NCBI RefSeq assembly: GCF_000196515.1
Contig: NC_014248.1
Coordinates: 4,592,001-4,656,000 of the forward strand
DNA length: 64,000 nucleotides
Source of the DNA: 'Nostoc azollae' 0708
GTDB lineage: Bacteria > Cyanobacteriota > Cyanobacteriia > Cyanobacteriales > Nostocaceae
Direction of reading: 5' to 3'
A program made the position numbers and the translations under genes. Below, one piece after another: positions 19,852 to 30,169 of this stretch. The first letter of the stretch is position 1, and the number at the start of each line of letters is the position of its first letter. The notes under the pieces are model-generated. The model did not search any database and had not been told where the DNA came from. It was given only the letters and a program-made list of their open reading frames with translations.

Positions 19852-20236
19852 TTACTTTTTCTCTTTGAGACTGTTGTATAAATCAGCCCAGTTTTGTCAG
19901 AGAGAATCAATACATGATTGTCAGTAATCAACTTAAGTCCTTCTAGGAACTGAGCGGACTACATCAATATGAGCAGGGCTTCCAGCCTTGCCTAAATGGT
20001 TGTACTTACTCAATTTGTCTGGTTGAGTGGTAGGAAAAATTGCTTGAAAAGCGTGTAACTTGTAGTCCCACTAAACCCCTTGTTTACCCCGTGCTTGGTA
20101 ACGAGAACCACAGCAACCAGGAGGCGCTATTTCCCCACTAGCTTTAATTTTTTGAATCATCAGTTGCACCATCGCAATCGCTCGCTTGTTGCAGCATTTC
20201 CGCTCTGGCAATCAGATCATCTTCTTTCGTAGACAT
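19852..20236 (-). pseudogene. Small conserved cyanobacterial protein, broken
   Basis: The ATG at 20234-20236 gives MSTKEDDLIARAEMLQQASD. After a frameshift come IKASGEIAPPGCCGSRYQA and later KLSKYNHLGKAGSPAHIDVV, then two in-frame stops and a tail QNWADLYNSLKEKK ending at 19852. The pattern (glutamine-rich start, PPGC segment, HLGKAGSPAHID segment) reads like one protein of about 130 aa. I cannot name a function. It has at least three lesions. Confidence 0.5.
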
Positions 20237-20351
20237 GATCAATTTAGAAAAGTTATATTGTTCTCGAAATACTATCGAGAACACGACTAAATTTAATATC
20301 TTAAAACTTGATAACGAAAATTCCACAAGGACTTCATTCAATTCATAGTAT

Positions 20352-21718
20352 ATGTCACTGGTAAATTTTCAGTTACAAACAGCCTGTGTAGATCCTAAAC
20401 AAGTAATTAAGGCTTTGTCACAGGTAATTCTACCACAAACCATAACCAATGCCATTGAAACTACTTGTAGCTCTCAACGGAGACTAAGAATACTACCAAA
20501 TTATGTCATAGTCACCTTAGTAATTGCCATGAGTTTTCGGTCATCTGACTTAATAGTTAATGTATTCAAAAATCTCACTCATGGTTTGAGTTCTTTACAC
20601 ATACCATCAGGTTTAGGTTTTTAAACCCCATCTGCTTGATCAATTACAGAATCCCATCAAAGAACCGGAGCAGCTGTAATGAGGAGATTATTTGAACTAG
20701 TAGTCAAACCCTTAGCAACAATATTAACGCCTGGTCCCTTTTTGGGAGGATTAAGAATCATGGCTATAGATGGAACAGTTTTTGATGTTCCATATACTCC
20801 AACAAATGCTAGAGTATTCAGCTATCCTGGTTCTCCCCAAGGGACATATCCAGCCTTTCCTAAAGTTAGATTAGTATTTTTAGTGGAACCAGTTACTCAT
20901 TTAATCATAGATGCTTTTTGTTCTCCCTATCGCATGAGAGAAGGAAGAAATGCTTTAAAACTACTACGCAGTATTAACTCTAGTATGTTATTAATGTGGC
21001 ACAGAGGATTACATTCTTTCTTTTAAGATGGTTCATGCTGTCATCAAACAACAAGGTCTTTTTTCTTGGTCGCCTTCCTGCCCATGTCAAATTTGAAGTA
21101 GTTAAAACGTTGATAGATGGTTCTTATTTATCATGGATTCCACCTGATAGAGTGTCGAAAAAGAAGGGTGCAAAACGAATTTCGGCTCATATTATTGAAT
21201 ATGTTATTAATGAGAATGGTACTCTGAAAACGTATCGGTTGATTACTAATTTAATTGATGTTGATAAGTTTCCGGCTTTGATATTAGCACAGGATTCCCA
21301 TAAACGATGGGAAGCTGAGAATACTTTAGATGAATTGAAAGTACATCTATTGGCACGCAAAATTCCTATTCTTTCTAAGAGTCATCGTGAGGTAGTGCAA
21401 GAAATTTATGGTTGGTTATTGGTTCAATATTGCCTACGTTGTTTGATTTTTTAACCTGCTAATTTGAGGAATATTTCTCCTTTCAGGTTAAGTTTTGTTG
21501 GTAGTTTACGGGTGATTCGACTTGCTATTCCTGAATTTCAACTTCAGATACATACTCTGGGGGATATCGATTTATATTATAGTTGGTTGATGGCAGAAAT
21601 ATCTGATTTGGAAACTCCTTTACGACAACGGCGAAGTAATCCCAGACTGCTCGAGAAAGCACGTTCTAAGTTTAAGACTAAAAAACGCAGTCACATAAAT
21701 AATTGTACTCCCCGATAA
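20352..21718 (+). pseudogene. IS4-family transposase, broken
   Basis: The fragments run in order. An N-terminal block (LPQTITNAIETTCSSQRRLR) ends in stops near 20625. A catalytic block contains GGLRIMAIDGTVFDVPYTPT, the first acidic site. After a frame change comes FLGRLPAHVKFEVVKTLIDG, then KRWEAENTLDELKVHLL, which holds the expected late acidic residue. A final block ends at 21718. Compared with the usual ~440 aa DDE transposase, nothing large is missing, but at least two stops and two frameshifts disable it. Confidence 0.8.
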
Positions 21719-22030
21719 CAATTATCTTTTTGAATTATTAGACGGGCAAGTTAAATCTATCTATTTTCACGCTACAGTAATTTATTCTTTCTCAATTTAT
21801 AATTGAACAGGTTGACTATTTGGTCTCTGATCACTTTTTTGAGAGTGTGTGAGAATTTATCGATCTTTTTTTTGTTGTTAGTTATCCTAATGAAAAAGCG
21901 AACTCTTTTCTCTTGTTCTTACCCTCTCCTTTTCCTTAACCGAACAGTATTGGAAGTTGAGACAGACTGGTATTGTGGTCAAAAAAAAAGGTAGGATTTC
22001 CAAATAAAAAACAGGGAAGGCCTACCATTA

Positions 22031-22503
22031 ATGACAAAAAATATATATTCAAGTCTTGAAATAGGCAAATGTTTGAAAAATTCTCAAGAGCAAGTTACGA
22101 AACTTTTAGAAAGAAATAAAATTCTGCAAGGGAATGGAGAAACTTTGAAGGACGATGAAGAAAAGATTAGATAAGGTGCATTAATATAGATGAATTTATT
22201 ACTTCAGCAGTAGGAGAGTATTCTAAAACTCTGGTTAAACAAAAAAATTATCTTTTACGTGCCTATGGGGAAGAACGTTTGAATTATGCTAAAGTTTTAG
22301 CCCGTAAATTACCTATTGGTAGTGGAGCTATGGAAAGTTTAATCCACCAAGTTGTCAATTTAAGAATGAAAGAAAACAGTAAATTTTGGTTAAAAGAAAA
22401 TGTGGAAATTATGTTACATCTTCCTTGTCAATGGATAGCTGGAAGTTGGCATAATTTCTGTAATTCTATTTTTACCTCTTTTATCCATCTTCAAACTGTC
22501 TAA
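22031..22503 (+). pseudogene. ISKra4-like transposase with a large internal deletion
   Basis: The ATG at 22031 begins MTKNIYSSLEIGKCLKNSQE and the frame stops after about 46 codons. The following DNA encodes the C-terminal end, with LARKLPIGSGAMESLIHQVV and WLKENVEIMLHLPCQW, which fits the ISKra4-type DDE transposase tail. The central catalytic region is absent. From 22176 onward it is identical or nearly so to the inverted copy at 24287-24891. Confidence 0.7.
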
Positions 22504-22780
22504 TATTTTATACCTACAACTCCCATGTTAGAGAATTCTCTGTGCTAATCAATACATGCCTATTTGATTACTGACCTAAGCAGCTTATTCCCAGCAGCAA
22601 CGAATTATTTAATGTAAGTCTTCTTAGGATATTTTGAGAAGATACTTTGTCTTGGAATTTTATTTGTTTGATGTGATTTATTGTACTTTAATTCCAGAGA
22701 AATATTTTAGCCATGTCTATGGTTGGCGTAGCTAAAAGCACACTTTTTGCCCCACCTCACAAAATCGCCTTACTCCTGGT
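22176..22780 (+). repeat. 605-bp inverted repeat flanking RNase Z (left)
   Basis: It covers the transposase C-terminus and the IS end (CACACTTTTTGCCCCACCTC). The partner is 24287-24891 in inverse orientation, of equal length and almost identical. Confidence 0.85.
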
Positions 22781-22984
22781 CAGAGTTTAGGATGTGCTTT
22801 ATTTCGTGATGCTGCACTACGAGTTATTCAAGGTGCTGATACCATTGGCATTAGAGGAATTATTGTTCATGCTATTTCTGAGGAAGCTAAGGATTTTTAT
22901 TTAGCTTTAGGTTTTAATTTGTCTCCGCTTGAACCAATGATATTAGTGATTACTCTTAATGATTTACATGATTGTATTGCTTAG
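22778..22984 (+). pseudogene. GNAT acetyltransferase (TacT-like), C-terminal remnant
   Basis: 68 codons read GQSLGCALFRDAALRVIQGA, then GIIVHAISEEAKDFYLALGF and stop at 22982-22984. This is the acetyl-CoA-binding loop and end of a GNAT protein of the kind often acting as a toxin with a DUF1778 antitoxin. The first ~90 residues were lost where the IS arm begins, at about 22780. Inactive. Confidence 0.7.
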
Positions 22985-22996
22985 GAATGAAGGGAT

Positions 22997-23944
22997 TTAA
23001 TTTCTGACAACTTCCCTCCGTCTAGGTACGTCATAAACCATGAAGTCCTGAGCCATAATAGTTTTAGGAAAAATAGCACGGGCTTCCCGAAGTAAATCTT
23101 TTAACTCGATCGCATTACCCGGAGTATAGCGGGGACTAAAATGAGTCATAATTAATTGATGTACACCTGCTGCATAAGCTGTTTGTGCCGCCATTGTGCT
23201 TGTAGAATGCAACCTTTGAAAAGCCATATCAGCATCCTGATGGGCAAATGTAGCTTCATGAATCAATACATCTGCATCCTGTGCCAACTGCACTGCACCA
23301 TCACAATAAACAGTATCTGTGCAATAGGCAAACTTGCGACCAATTTCCGTAGGGCCACATAATTCACTACCATCAATTACTCGTCCATCTGGTAGGGTGA
23401 CAGTTTCACCGCGCTTGAGTTGACCATAAACTGGGCCAGAAGGAATTTGTAAAGCTTTTGCTTTTTCTACATCAAAGCGTCCAGTGCGGTCTTTTTCTTC
23501 CACACGATAGCCGAAAGCTGTAATGCGGTGATGTAATAGACCACAACTAACGAGAAACTCATTGTCTTCGTAAATTACCCCTGGATGGACCGTATGTACC
23601 TTAATGGGGTAAGAGAAGTGGGTCTGGGAGTAACGTGATGCAGCTTGCAGATATTCATTTAACCCAGATGGCCCATAAATATCAATTCGATCTACATTAC
23701 CAGCTAAACCACAACTGGCCAGAAGCCCCATCAAGCCAAAAATGTGGTCTCCGTGGAGGTGGGTGATAAAAATTCGGGAAAGTTGGCTACTTTTCAGGTC
23801 ACTCCGCAAAAGTTGATGCTGTGTACCTTCACCACAGTCAAACAACCACAATTCTGCGCGTTGTGGTAATCTCAGTGCGACACTGGAAACATTACGTGAT
23901 CTTGTAGGTACACCGGAACTCGTCCCTAAAAATGTTATCTGCAC
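22997..23944 (-). CDS. rnz: Ribonuclease Z
   Basis: 315 aa, GTG start at 23944 ([20 protein letters not shown]). RNase Z is the metallo-beta-lactamase nuclease that trims the 3' trailer of tRNA precursors. This matters here because both tRNAs in this window lack an encoded CCA end. The zinc-binding signature THLHGDH is at residues 61-67. The remaining pattern is present: the exosite region, [13 protein letters not shown] and MTHFSPRY. The gene is intact but lies between two 605-bp inverted IS remnants. The 340 bp upstream hold its promoter. Confidence 0.95.
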   Translation of the reverse strand: MQITFLGTSSGVPTRSRNVSSVALRLPQRAELWLFDCGEGTQHQLLRSDLKSSQLSRIFITHLHGDHIFGLMGLLASCGLAGNVDRIDIYGPSGLNEYLQAASRYSQTHFSYPIKVHTVHPGVIYEDNEFLVSCGLLHHRITAFGYRVEEKDRTGRFDVEKAKALQIPSGPVYGQLKRGETVTLPDGRVIDGSELCGPTEIGRKFAYCTDTVYCDGAVQLAQDADVLIHEATFAHQDADMAFQRLHSTSTMAAQTAYAAGVHQLIMTHFSPRYTPGNAIELKDLLREARAIFPKTIMAQDFMVYDVPRRREVVRN

Positions 23945-24286
23945 AGCGTTTTTTGGCCTTCTTCTCGCTCAGTATAAAGATTTATTTTTTATAGCGACAC
24001 TGTTATTGAACACAATGCTGTCGGCAATCAGCCACTAAAGAAGGAGCAAAATGCCAGAATTCAATGATTTACCTATGATAACTCACTGGTACACTACCGC
24101 GTAAATAAACCACCCATTCCCAATCTCTAAAAGCTTAGGCTGTATTGATTTTGAATTTTGTTAGCGTAGCTGTTCTGAAAGAAGCATTTTGAATTCACTA
24201 CGCTACTAGTTATCTGTCAAAGACATTTTGACGGGTAATGATAGGAAAGAAATGCTATTCTTCCCCTGCTTCCCCTACTTACTTTC
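23945..24286. other. Gap upstream of rnz, no gene seen
   Basis: No frame with recognisable features on either strand. It must contain the rnz promoter. It ends at the inner edge of the right inverted IS arm. Confidence 0.5.
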
Positions 24287-24891
24287 ACCGGGAGCAAGGC
24301 GATTTTGTGAGGTGGGGCAAAAAGTGTGCTTTTAGCTACGCCAACCATAGACATGGCTAAAATATTTCTCTGGAATTAAAGTACAATAAATCACATCAAA
24401 CAAATAAAATTCCAAGACAAAGTATCTTCTCAAAATATCCTAAGAAGACTTACATTAAATAATTCGTTGCTGCTGGGAATAAGCTGCTTAGGTCAGTAAT
24501 CAAATAGGCATGTATTGATTAGCACAGAGAATTCTCTAACATGGGAGTTGTAGGTATAAAATATTAGACAGTTTGAAGATGGATAAAAGAGGTAAAAATA
24601 GAATTACAGAAATTATGCCAACTTCCAGCTATCCATTGACAAGGAAGATGTAACATAATTTCCACATTTTCTTTTAACCAAAATTTACTGTTTTCTTTCA
24701 TTCTTAAATTGACAACTTGGTGGATTAAACTTTCCATAGCTCCACTACCAATAGGTAATTTACGGGCTAAAACTTTAGCATAATTCAAACGTTCTTCCCC
24801 ATAGGCACGTAAAAGATAATTTTTTTGTTTAACCAGAGTTTTAGAATACTCTCCTACTGCTGAAGCAATAAATTCATCTATATTAATGCAC
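24287..24891 (-). repeat. 605-bp inverted repeat flanking RNase Z (right), ISKra4-like fragment
   Basis: Inverse copy of 22176-22780. It contains the same 74-codon transposase C-terminus (LPIGSGAMESLI ... HLPCQWIAGSW) between 24564 and 24788. It is joined directly at 24892 to an IS701 fragment, so this element was cut or recombined there. Confidence 0.85.
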
Positions 24892-25500
24892 GATGTATTG
24901 TGGCCATATCCAGGATCTATAATTACTATTCCTGGTTGATAACCACGGCTTAAGGTCAGATCTATTAATTTAATTCCTAACTCAGGTTTATTCTCAAATA
25001 GAGGGTCTTGTTTCCCTTTGGGTAAAGAATCACCGTGGTGATATAACTCTATATCTAATGGTAAGCTTTTACTGCCATCATAATAGATGTGTTGTTACTA
25101 CTACTATTCCATTGTCCCTTGTCCCAATTTCTCCAATATATTTTCTTCCTACTCCATCCCTAAAGTTCCCCCTTTTTCTATGGACAGAATCATCAATTAT
25201 TAAGCTAAATCCTCTGGTGATTCTCCTCTGACTACACTTGTTCATAATCTCTAATCGATGCTCATTGACTTGGGAACTGGACCAAGGTGCTGCAGTTAAA
25301 AAGTGGTGTAATCGGTGGTAAGTCACCCCTAGGGCATTCTCTGCCATTTCAAATAGGTTTTTCCTCTCACTTTCACCCAATCATCCCCCTAAATCATGTC
25401 TAAACTCTCTTCTTTCCCCTTGATGAGTAAATACACCATCAAACCTTTGACACCATCTTTCAAACCATGGTGCCATTGCTGGGCTAGTGGTTTCTTTCAT
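24892..25500 (-). pseudogene. IS701-family transposase, N-terminal part, copy 1
   Basis: The ATG at 25498-25500 (MKETTSPAMAPWFERW) starts a frame that shifts near 25380. It continues as GESERKNLFEMAENALGVTY, with SLIIDDSVHRKRGNF, the first acidic catalytic pair region, then GKQDPLFENKPELGIK and YQPGIVIIDPGYGHNT, where it is cut at 24892. The C-terminal half is missing. A fuller copy of the same IS lies at 55.0-57.86 kb. Confidence 0.8.
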
Positions 25501-25518
25501 CAGCTTCTTTTAACGTGA

Positions 25519-26427
25519 GAGGTTATTGATAAAGTAAATGTAAAGGGGAGTAGAAAAGGAATGTTGGAAGGATAGAATACATAACATGTAGTGTATTTAC
25601 ATAGCTACTGATGGAAGGAAAGTTTTACCCCACAGACTTAACTGATATGGACTGGGAAATCCTGGCCCCATTGATTCCACCAGCCAAAGAAGGAGGGCAT
25701 CCACCCACAACAGATATGGGTGAAATATGTAATTCCATCTATTATCATTTGAAAACTGGATGTCAATGGAATATGCTTCCAGGTGACTTCCCGCCAAGGT
25801 CAACGGTATATAGCTATTACAGTAAATGGCAGGGCCAGGGGGTTTGGGAAAAATTCAACCATACATTGGGTGGTCAAGTTCGCTCGAAATTAGGTAAATC
25901 AACACAACCTACCGCGCTCGCTGCAGACAGTCAGTCGGTCAACACTGACCAAAAAAAGGGGATGTGTATGGTTTTGACGGATGTAAAAAGGTAAAAGGAA
26001 GAAAGGGGCAAACTTTAGTTGATAGCCTGGGACTTGTGTTGAAACTTGTTGTTAGTGAAGCGAATGCCCCAGAACGAATACTTGCTGCCTATGCACTAAT
26101 GGAACTGCTAGAGGAACCCACAGAGTTATTGGAAAAAGTCCAAGTTTTATGGGTTGATTCCGGTTATGACAGTGATAAATTTGCACTTGCAGTTTGGTTC
26201 CTGATTCAAGCTCATGTTGAAGTCATAGGACCTACTGAGCAAGAATTTAAAGTTTTACCACAACCCTGGGTAGTAGAAAGAACATTTGGGTAGTTTAACC
26301 AATATCATCGTCTAAGCAAGGATTATGAGCGTTTAACACAAATGAGCGAAGGGGCTATATATGCTCTTATGACTAGAATTATGCTACTTCCTCTTGTCTC
26401 CTCAACATTTACTTTATAAATCATCTC
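25519..26427 (+). mobile_element. IS5-family element (IS1031-like), 909 bp, TGA target duplication
   Basis: The ends are imperfect inverted repeats: GAGGTTATTGATAAAG on the left, GAGATGATTTATAAAG read from the right. TGA flanks both sides (25516-25518 and 26428-26430). The uninterrupted target, AACGTGAAAGCT, is present in the second IS701 copy at 57796-57807, which confirms the boundaries. A 3-bp TNA duplication is what IS1031-type elements make. Confidence 0.85.
25611..26419 (+). pseudogene. IS5-family transposase, one frameshift and one nonsense codon
   Basis: The N-terminal half starts at ATG 25611 (MEGKFYPTDLTDMDWEILAP) and includes the DUF4096-type helix-turn-helix region. At the A7G4 run near 25950 the frame slips. 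The second frame restores DVYGFDGCKKVKGRKGQTLV, the DDE region VLWVDSGYDSD, and then WVVERTFG, followed by TAG at 26291-26293. In the same frame the expected tail (YHRLSKDYERL) runs to TAA at 26417-26419. Only two small lesions, so inactivation is recent. Confidence 0.85.
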
Positions 26428-26530
26428 TGAAAGCTACACCGAAATTGTATTATACTCGTTTTTACTCTTAACTTTTGTTTAAGTCCCGCTAGTAGTTTAT
26501 TTATTGTGAGAATGAATGATTACTGTTAAA

Positions 26531-26675
26531 TCAAACCACATTGACTATGAGTTCCTGAGTGACCTTGGCGTGCTCCTCACCCCCTCGCTTGTTTAATACA
26601 ATATCGAGAAAGAAGTAACTTTGGGAGTCATGCTCAATTTCTGCCAAATTAATTTCCAGATTTAGAAATCCTTAT
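26531..26675 (-). pseudogene. Reading-frame remnant, unidentified
   Basis: The minus strand gives a sensible but short C-terminal peptide (YFFLDIVLNKRGGEEHAKV ... stop at 26531). No start is available and similarity to a known family is not recognised. The rest of 26430-26930 holds nothing I can support. Confidence 0.2.
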
Positions 26676-26930
26676 TTCCGATAAATACACGCGCTAATTA
26701 CAAGTATTGGAGAGAGGTATTTACAGCAGAATTCAGCAATCAGGAGTGAACGCCGCTTGATGTTCGATAGCGCAGCGTGCTGTAAAAAACAATATCCCCA
26801 ACTTCATAGACAAATCGGGGATATGAGAGTGAGCGATTTTTATAACTTAGATAAGATTGGTATATTAATATATTATAAAGAAATATTAAAAATAATGATT
26901 TAACAACTTATTTATATAGTGAAAAAGTTG

Positions 26931-27380
26931 TTAAACCTCTGAGGGAATATTATCTACTAAGCGATCGCTCCGTTCACCGCAAGCATCACGAATGTCTGTC
27001 AATTGGTCTTGGCTATTAACTGGACATCGTGGTGATGGTAGTTCATTATTAGGCCAAGTCGATAGATAAAAACAAGGACACAGTAATGATGGCATACCCA
27101 TTGTCTTAATGGGTATCGGCATAGCACAACGTCCACAAGCAAGGACTTCCCAAGTGGGTGTTAGGAGTTCAGCTATGGTTTCTTGTGTACCTTCTAAATA
27201 ACATTCACTGATTTTTAAGGAAATAATTTTCTCCCAACATTCTTCAAATTCCGGACTATAGCGCTCGCCATTTAATACAGATGTAGGTAACAGGCTTGCT
27301 TCTCCATTACCTACTATCACTTTTTTCCCTAACTGAAACCAGTGAGCGAGATATTTTTTAACGTCTTGTTTGTTTGCCAT
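26931..27380 (-). CDS. Conserved hypothetical cyanobacterial protein
   Basis: 149 aa, ATG at 27380 (MANKQDVKKYLAHWFQLGKK). The middle holds one CxxC (CGRC) and a CPC motif (LLCPCFYLSTWPNNELP), suggesting a metal site, then a short basic end. No membrane segment. It lies 56 bp downstream of cobU on the same strand and may be cotranscribed with it. Function unknown. Confidence 0.7.
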   Translation of the reverse strand: MANKQDVKKYLAHWFQLGKKVIVGNGEASLLPTSVLNGERYSPEFEECWEKIISLKISECYLEGTQETIAELLTPTWEVLACGRCAMPIPIKTMGMPSLLCPCFYLSTWPNNELPSPRCPVNSQDQLTDIRDACGERSDRLVDNIPSEV

Positions 27381-27436
27381 ATCTTGATTTTAGTGGCTAA
27401 TTCAGAAATTTTACCTGATCAATCTTTAATTTTGAA

Positions 27437-27985
27437 TTAAGACTTGGCAGGTGGTAAGGGAAAACCCAGAACACTGAGATTAAGAACATGACCACCAGTA
27501 ACCAAGTAAACTGTTTCACACACTGAACCTAACTGACGGATTAAAGCACTAAGGCGATCCCGAAATGTTCGACCCATAGGATAAGCTGGAATCACACCCC
27601 AACCAGTTTCTTCGGCAACGAATAGCAAATCAGCCTCAACTAACGGTATTGCTTCTAACAACTCTCCCAAGGTCGTTTCCCAACTTAAATCATCTTGCCC
27701 TATAAAATTAGCTACCCAAGTTCCTAAAGAATCAACCAAAATACAGGTGTTAGGCTTGGCATCTGTTAAGGCAGCAGTAAGTTTTACAGGTATATTCAGA
27801 GTTACCCAATCTTCAGGACGGCGTTCTTTGTGTTTTTGAATGCGTTGTTGCCACTCTTGATCACGGAAATTCTCAGTAGCTGTTGCTATATAAATAACTG
27901 GTTTTCCCGATTCAATAGCTAGATATTCAGCCCATTCACTTTTACCTGAACGTGCTGGGCCTGTTATTAATATAACTCTACTCAT
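27437..27985 (-). CDS. cobU: Adenosylcobinamide kinase / adenosylcobinamide-phosphate guanylyltransferase
   Basis: 182 aa. A bifunctional cytosolic enzyme of the cobalamin (or pseudocobalamin) lower-loop pathway. It phosphorylates adenosylcobinamide and then attaches GMP. The P-loop GPARSGKSEWAEYLA is at residues 9-23. The conserved IYIATA, a histidine-containing HKERRPEDW segment, the Walker B-like ILVDSLGTWV and GRTFRDRLSALIRQL are all present. Length matches the family. No riboswitch is apparent upstream. Confidence 0.93.
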   Translation of the reverse strand: MSRVILITGPARSGKSEWAEYLAIESGKPVIYIATATENFRDQEWQQRIQKHKERRPEDWVTLNIPVKLTAALTDAKPNTCILVDSLGTWVANFIGQDDLSWETTLGELLEAIPLVEADLLFVAEETGWGVIPAYPMGRTFRDRLSALIRQLGSVCETVYLVTGGHVLNLSVLGFPLPPAKS

Positions 27986-28141
27986 AATTCTATCAGACTC
28001 CTCGTCTCTTTTAGGGTGCGTCAGACTGGATATACAATAAAGAGAAGTTTCCGTTTCTTAATTCTGTCAATAATTTGCACTCTTAACACACTCTGAATAG
28101 AAATTAGTCAATACCACCAACACAAGTTTCAGGATCTCTCT

Positions 28142-28948
28142 ATGAAACCAGGCTTAAAACGCATTGAGGCAACTCTACATGATTTGGGGATACGCACTAC
28201 TGATTTGTCATCAGAAACAGGTGATGCTACAAAACGCCCCTTCTCCTTTAGGATTAGCGTTGGATCTACCAAATCTAGAGAAAGCAAAGCAACTTCAGAT
28301 GATGAATGCATAAATACAGTTAATAACAATATAAATACGGAAATATCTTCAGATTCACAGCCAGATTTATTTCCCAAACATAATTCCGTACAAACTTTTC
28401 CTACTGAGGAGAATGGAGGGAAAATGCCCAGCTTACCTAAGTTTAAAACACCAAGCTTTAGTAATCATCGGCACGGAGCAAATCCAGCATTTGCCATGAA
28501 TCTCTTGCAAGACATTCAAGAAACTGTGGGAGGTTGGCAAACAGAACTACAACTAATTCTCCAGCAAATTCAGGATATTTATTTAGAAGGTCCAGTGATT
28601 AATGGTTGGTTAGAATCCAATCCTCAAGAATCAGAACTAGGGGGAACTGCTACACTGCGTCACGCTGAAGTTGAGCGGCTAATGCATTACGTAGAAGAAA
28701 TTTGTGAACCTAGTGATAAGATACGTTATCACTCCTCATGTACTGACTACCGCCTGTGCGGAATCAATGCTGCTGGTAAAGTCTGGTCGCGTCAATGTCC
28801 AGTCGAACAAGTGCCAAATGTGAGTATGGCCATTGCCCGTTACCAAAAATTACGTCAACTGTTTGGGCGCAAACAATATTTAGAAACTCGCTTGAGCCAA
28901 CTAGCGGAAACACTTGTAGCGTTGCATAGTCATATACAACAAGTATGA
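28142..28948 (+). CDS. Conserved hypothetical cyanobacterial protein
   Basis: 268 aa. The N-terminal ~110 residues are polar, serine/asparagine-rich and probably disordered. The C-terminal part is helical, with MNLLQDIQETVGGWQTELQL and a glutamine-rich helix, then four cysteines spread through EEICEPSDKIRYHSSCTDYR and the following ~30 residues. The last 40 residues look like a helical hairpin. It is divergently placed from cobU. No domain recognised. Confidence 0.7.
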   Translation: MKPGLKRIEATLHDLGIRTTDLSSETGDATKRPFSFRISVGSTKSRESKATSDDECINTVNNNINTEISSDSQPDLFPKHNSVQTFPTEENGGKMPSLPKFKTPSFSNHRHGANPAFAMNLLQDIQETVGGWQTELQLILQQIQDIYLEGPVINGWLESNPQESELGGTATLRHAEVERLMHYVEEICEPSDKIRYHSSCTDYRLCGINAAGKVWSRQCPVEQVPNVSMAIARYQKLRQLFGRKQYLETRLSQLAETLVALHSHIQQV

Positions 28949-29204
28949 AGTTGTAGTAAAGTGTCCAATGATGTCTCGTAAAAATTATCAGTACCACACT
29001 GTATATTAAGTTTCTATACCCGTAATTATAGGGTAAATTAACAGGTAAAGAGCAACTATAAAATTCAATCTAAACTAGAACTCAAAAGTTATGATAGCCG
29101 TATGCACTGGAATGAGTTACAAAATTTACCTAACAAGCCTTACATCAAAAAGCTTTTAACCCTGTTCTCTATTCCCTGTTCCCTGCTATATACCAATCAA
29201 GACA

Positions 29205-30137
29205 ATGCCAGATATCCAAATCTCTGTCCTCATTTGTACTCACAATCGAGATACCTACTTAGGTGCAGCAATTGATAGTCTATTAGCACAGGAGTTTACA
29301 GCTAACTTTGAAATTGTGGTAGTGGATAATGGATCTGGCGATCTCACTCGTGAAGTTGTAGAACAAAGATCCAGCCATCCCCACCTCAAGTATATATTTG
29401 AACCCACCCTTGGCTTATCCGTAGCTCGCAACACAGGTGCTAAAATTGCCAGTGCGGAAATTCTCGCTTATTTAGATGATGATGCAGTAGCCACTCCCCA
29501 ATGGTTACAGGTTTTGTATTCTGCATATCAAGATAATTCTCAACTAGTGATCGCAGGAGGTAAAGTTACTCTGATATGGCCTCCAGACATCAAACCACCA
29601 AAATGGTTATCTCCCGGACTAGCTGCCAACTTAGGAGCCTATGACTTAGGAGACAACATGCTCTACATTCAACAGCCAGGTTCAACCCCAAGAGGCTTAA
29701 ATTACTCCATCAGACGCAGTTTTCTAGAAGAAATAGGCGGTTTTGATCCGCAGTTAGGACGAGTAGGCAAAAACCTATTATCCAATGAAGAACTGCAAAT
29801 GACTGAATTTGCCCTTCAGCGTGGCTGGCAAGTCGCTTATCTTCCCCAAGCCTTAGTAGCTCACAAAGTCGCCCCAGAACGCCTCAAACCCTCCTGGTTC
29901 TTAAGTCGGGGTTGGTGGCAAGGTATCAGTGAATGCTATCGAGAACAACTTGCTGGTCAAGCCGATATTAGCCAACTACAACGAGGTAGCGAAAAGTTTG
30001 TACGTGGCTTATATAAATCATTACAATATATTACTGATCCAGCGGAAAGATTTGATAACCTAGTTTATGTTTATGGTCAGATTGGTTACTTAAAGGCGGC
30101 AATTCACAGACTTCTGTTTAAAGAGAACAAAAAATAA
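29205..30137 (+). CDS. GT2-family glycosyltransferase
   Basis: 310 aa, a GT-A fold. SVLICTHNRDTYLGAAIDSL starts the nucleotide-sugar-binding region. The DxD-type motif is AYLDDDAVA at about residues 86-94, and an ED-like catalytic acid lies in SNEELQMTEFALQRGW. No membrane helices. First gene of a short same-strand set (29.2-31.7 kb) with another GT2 and a WcaF-like acetyltransferase. That order resembles cyanobacterial hormogonium-polysaccharide gene sets, but I infer this from family composition only. Confidence 0.88.
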   Translation: MPDIQISVLICTHNRDTYLGAAIDSLLAQEFTANFEIVVVDNGSGDLTREVVEQRSSHPHLKYIFEPTLGLSVARNTGAKIASAEILAYLDDDAVATPQWLQVLYSAYQDNSQLVIAGGKVTLIWPPDIKPPKWLSPGLAANLGAYDLGDNMLYIQQPGSTPRGLNYSIRRSFLEEIGGFDPQLGRVGKNLLSNEELQMTEFALQRGWQVAYLPQALVAHKVAPERLKPSWFLSRGWWQGISECYREQLAGQADISQLQRGSEKFVRGLYKSLQYITDPAERFDNLVYVYGQIGYLKAAIHRLLFKENKK

Positions 30138-30169
30138 CTTAAATTAATAGCTTATTATGACATCTTATT

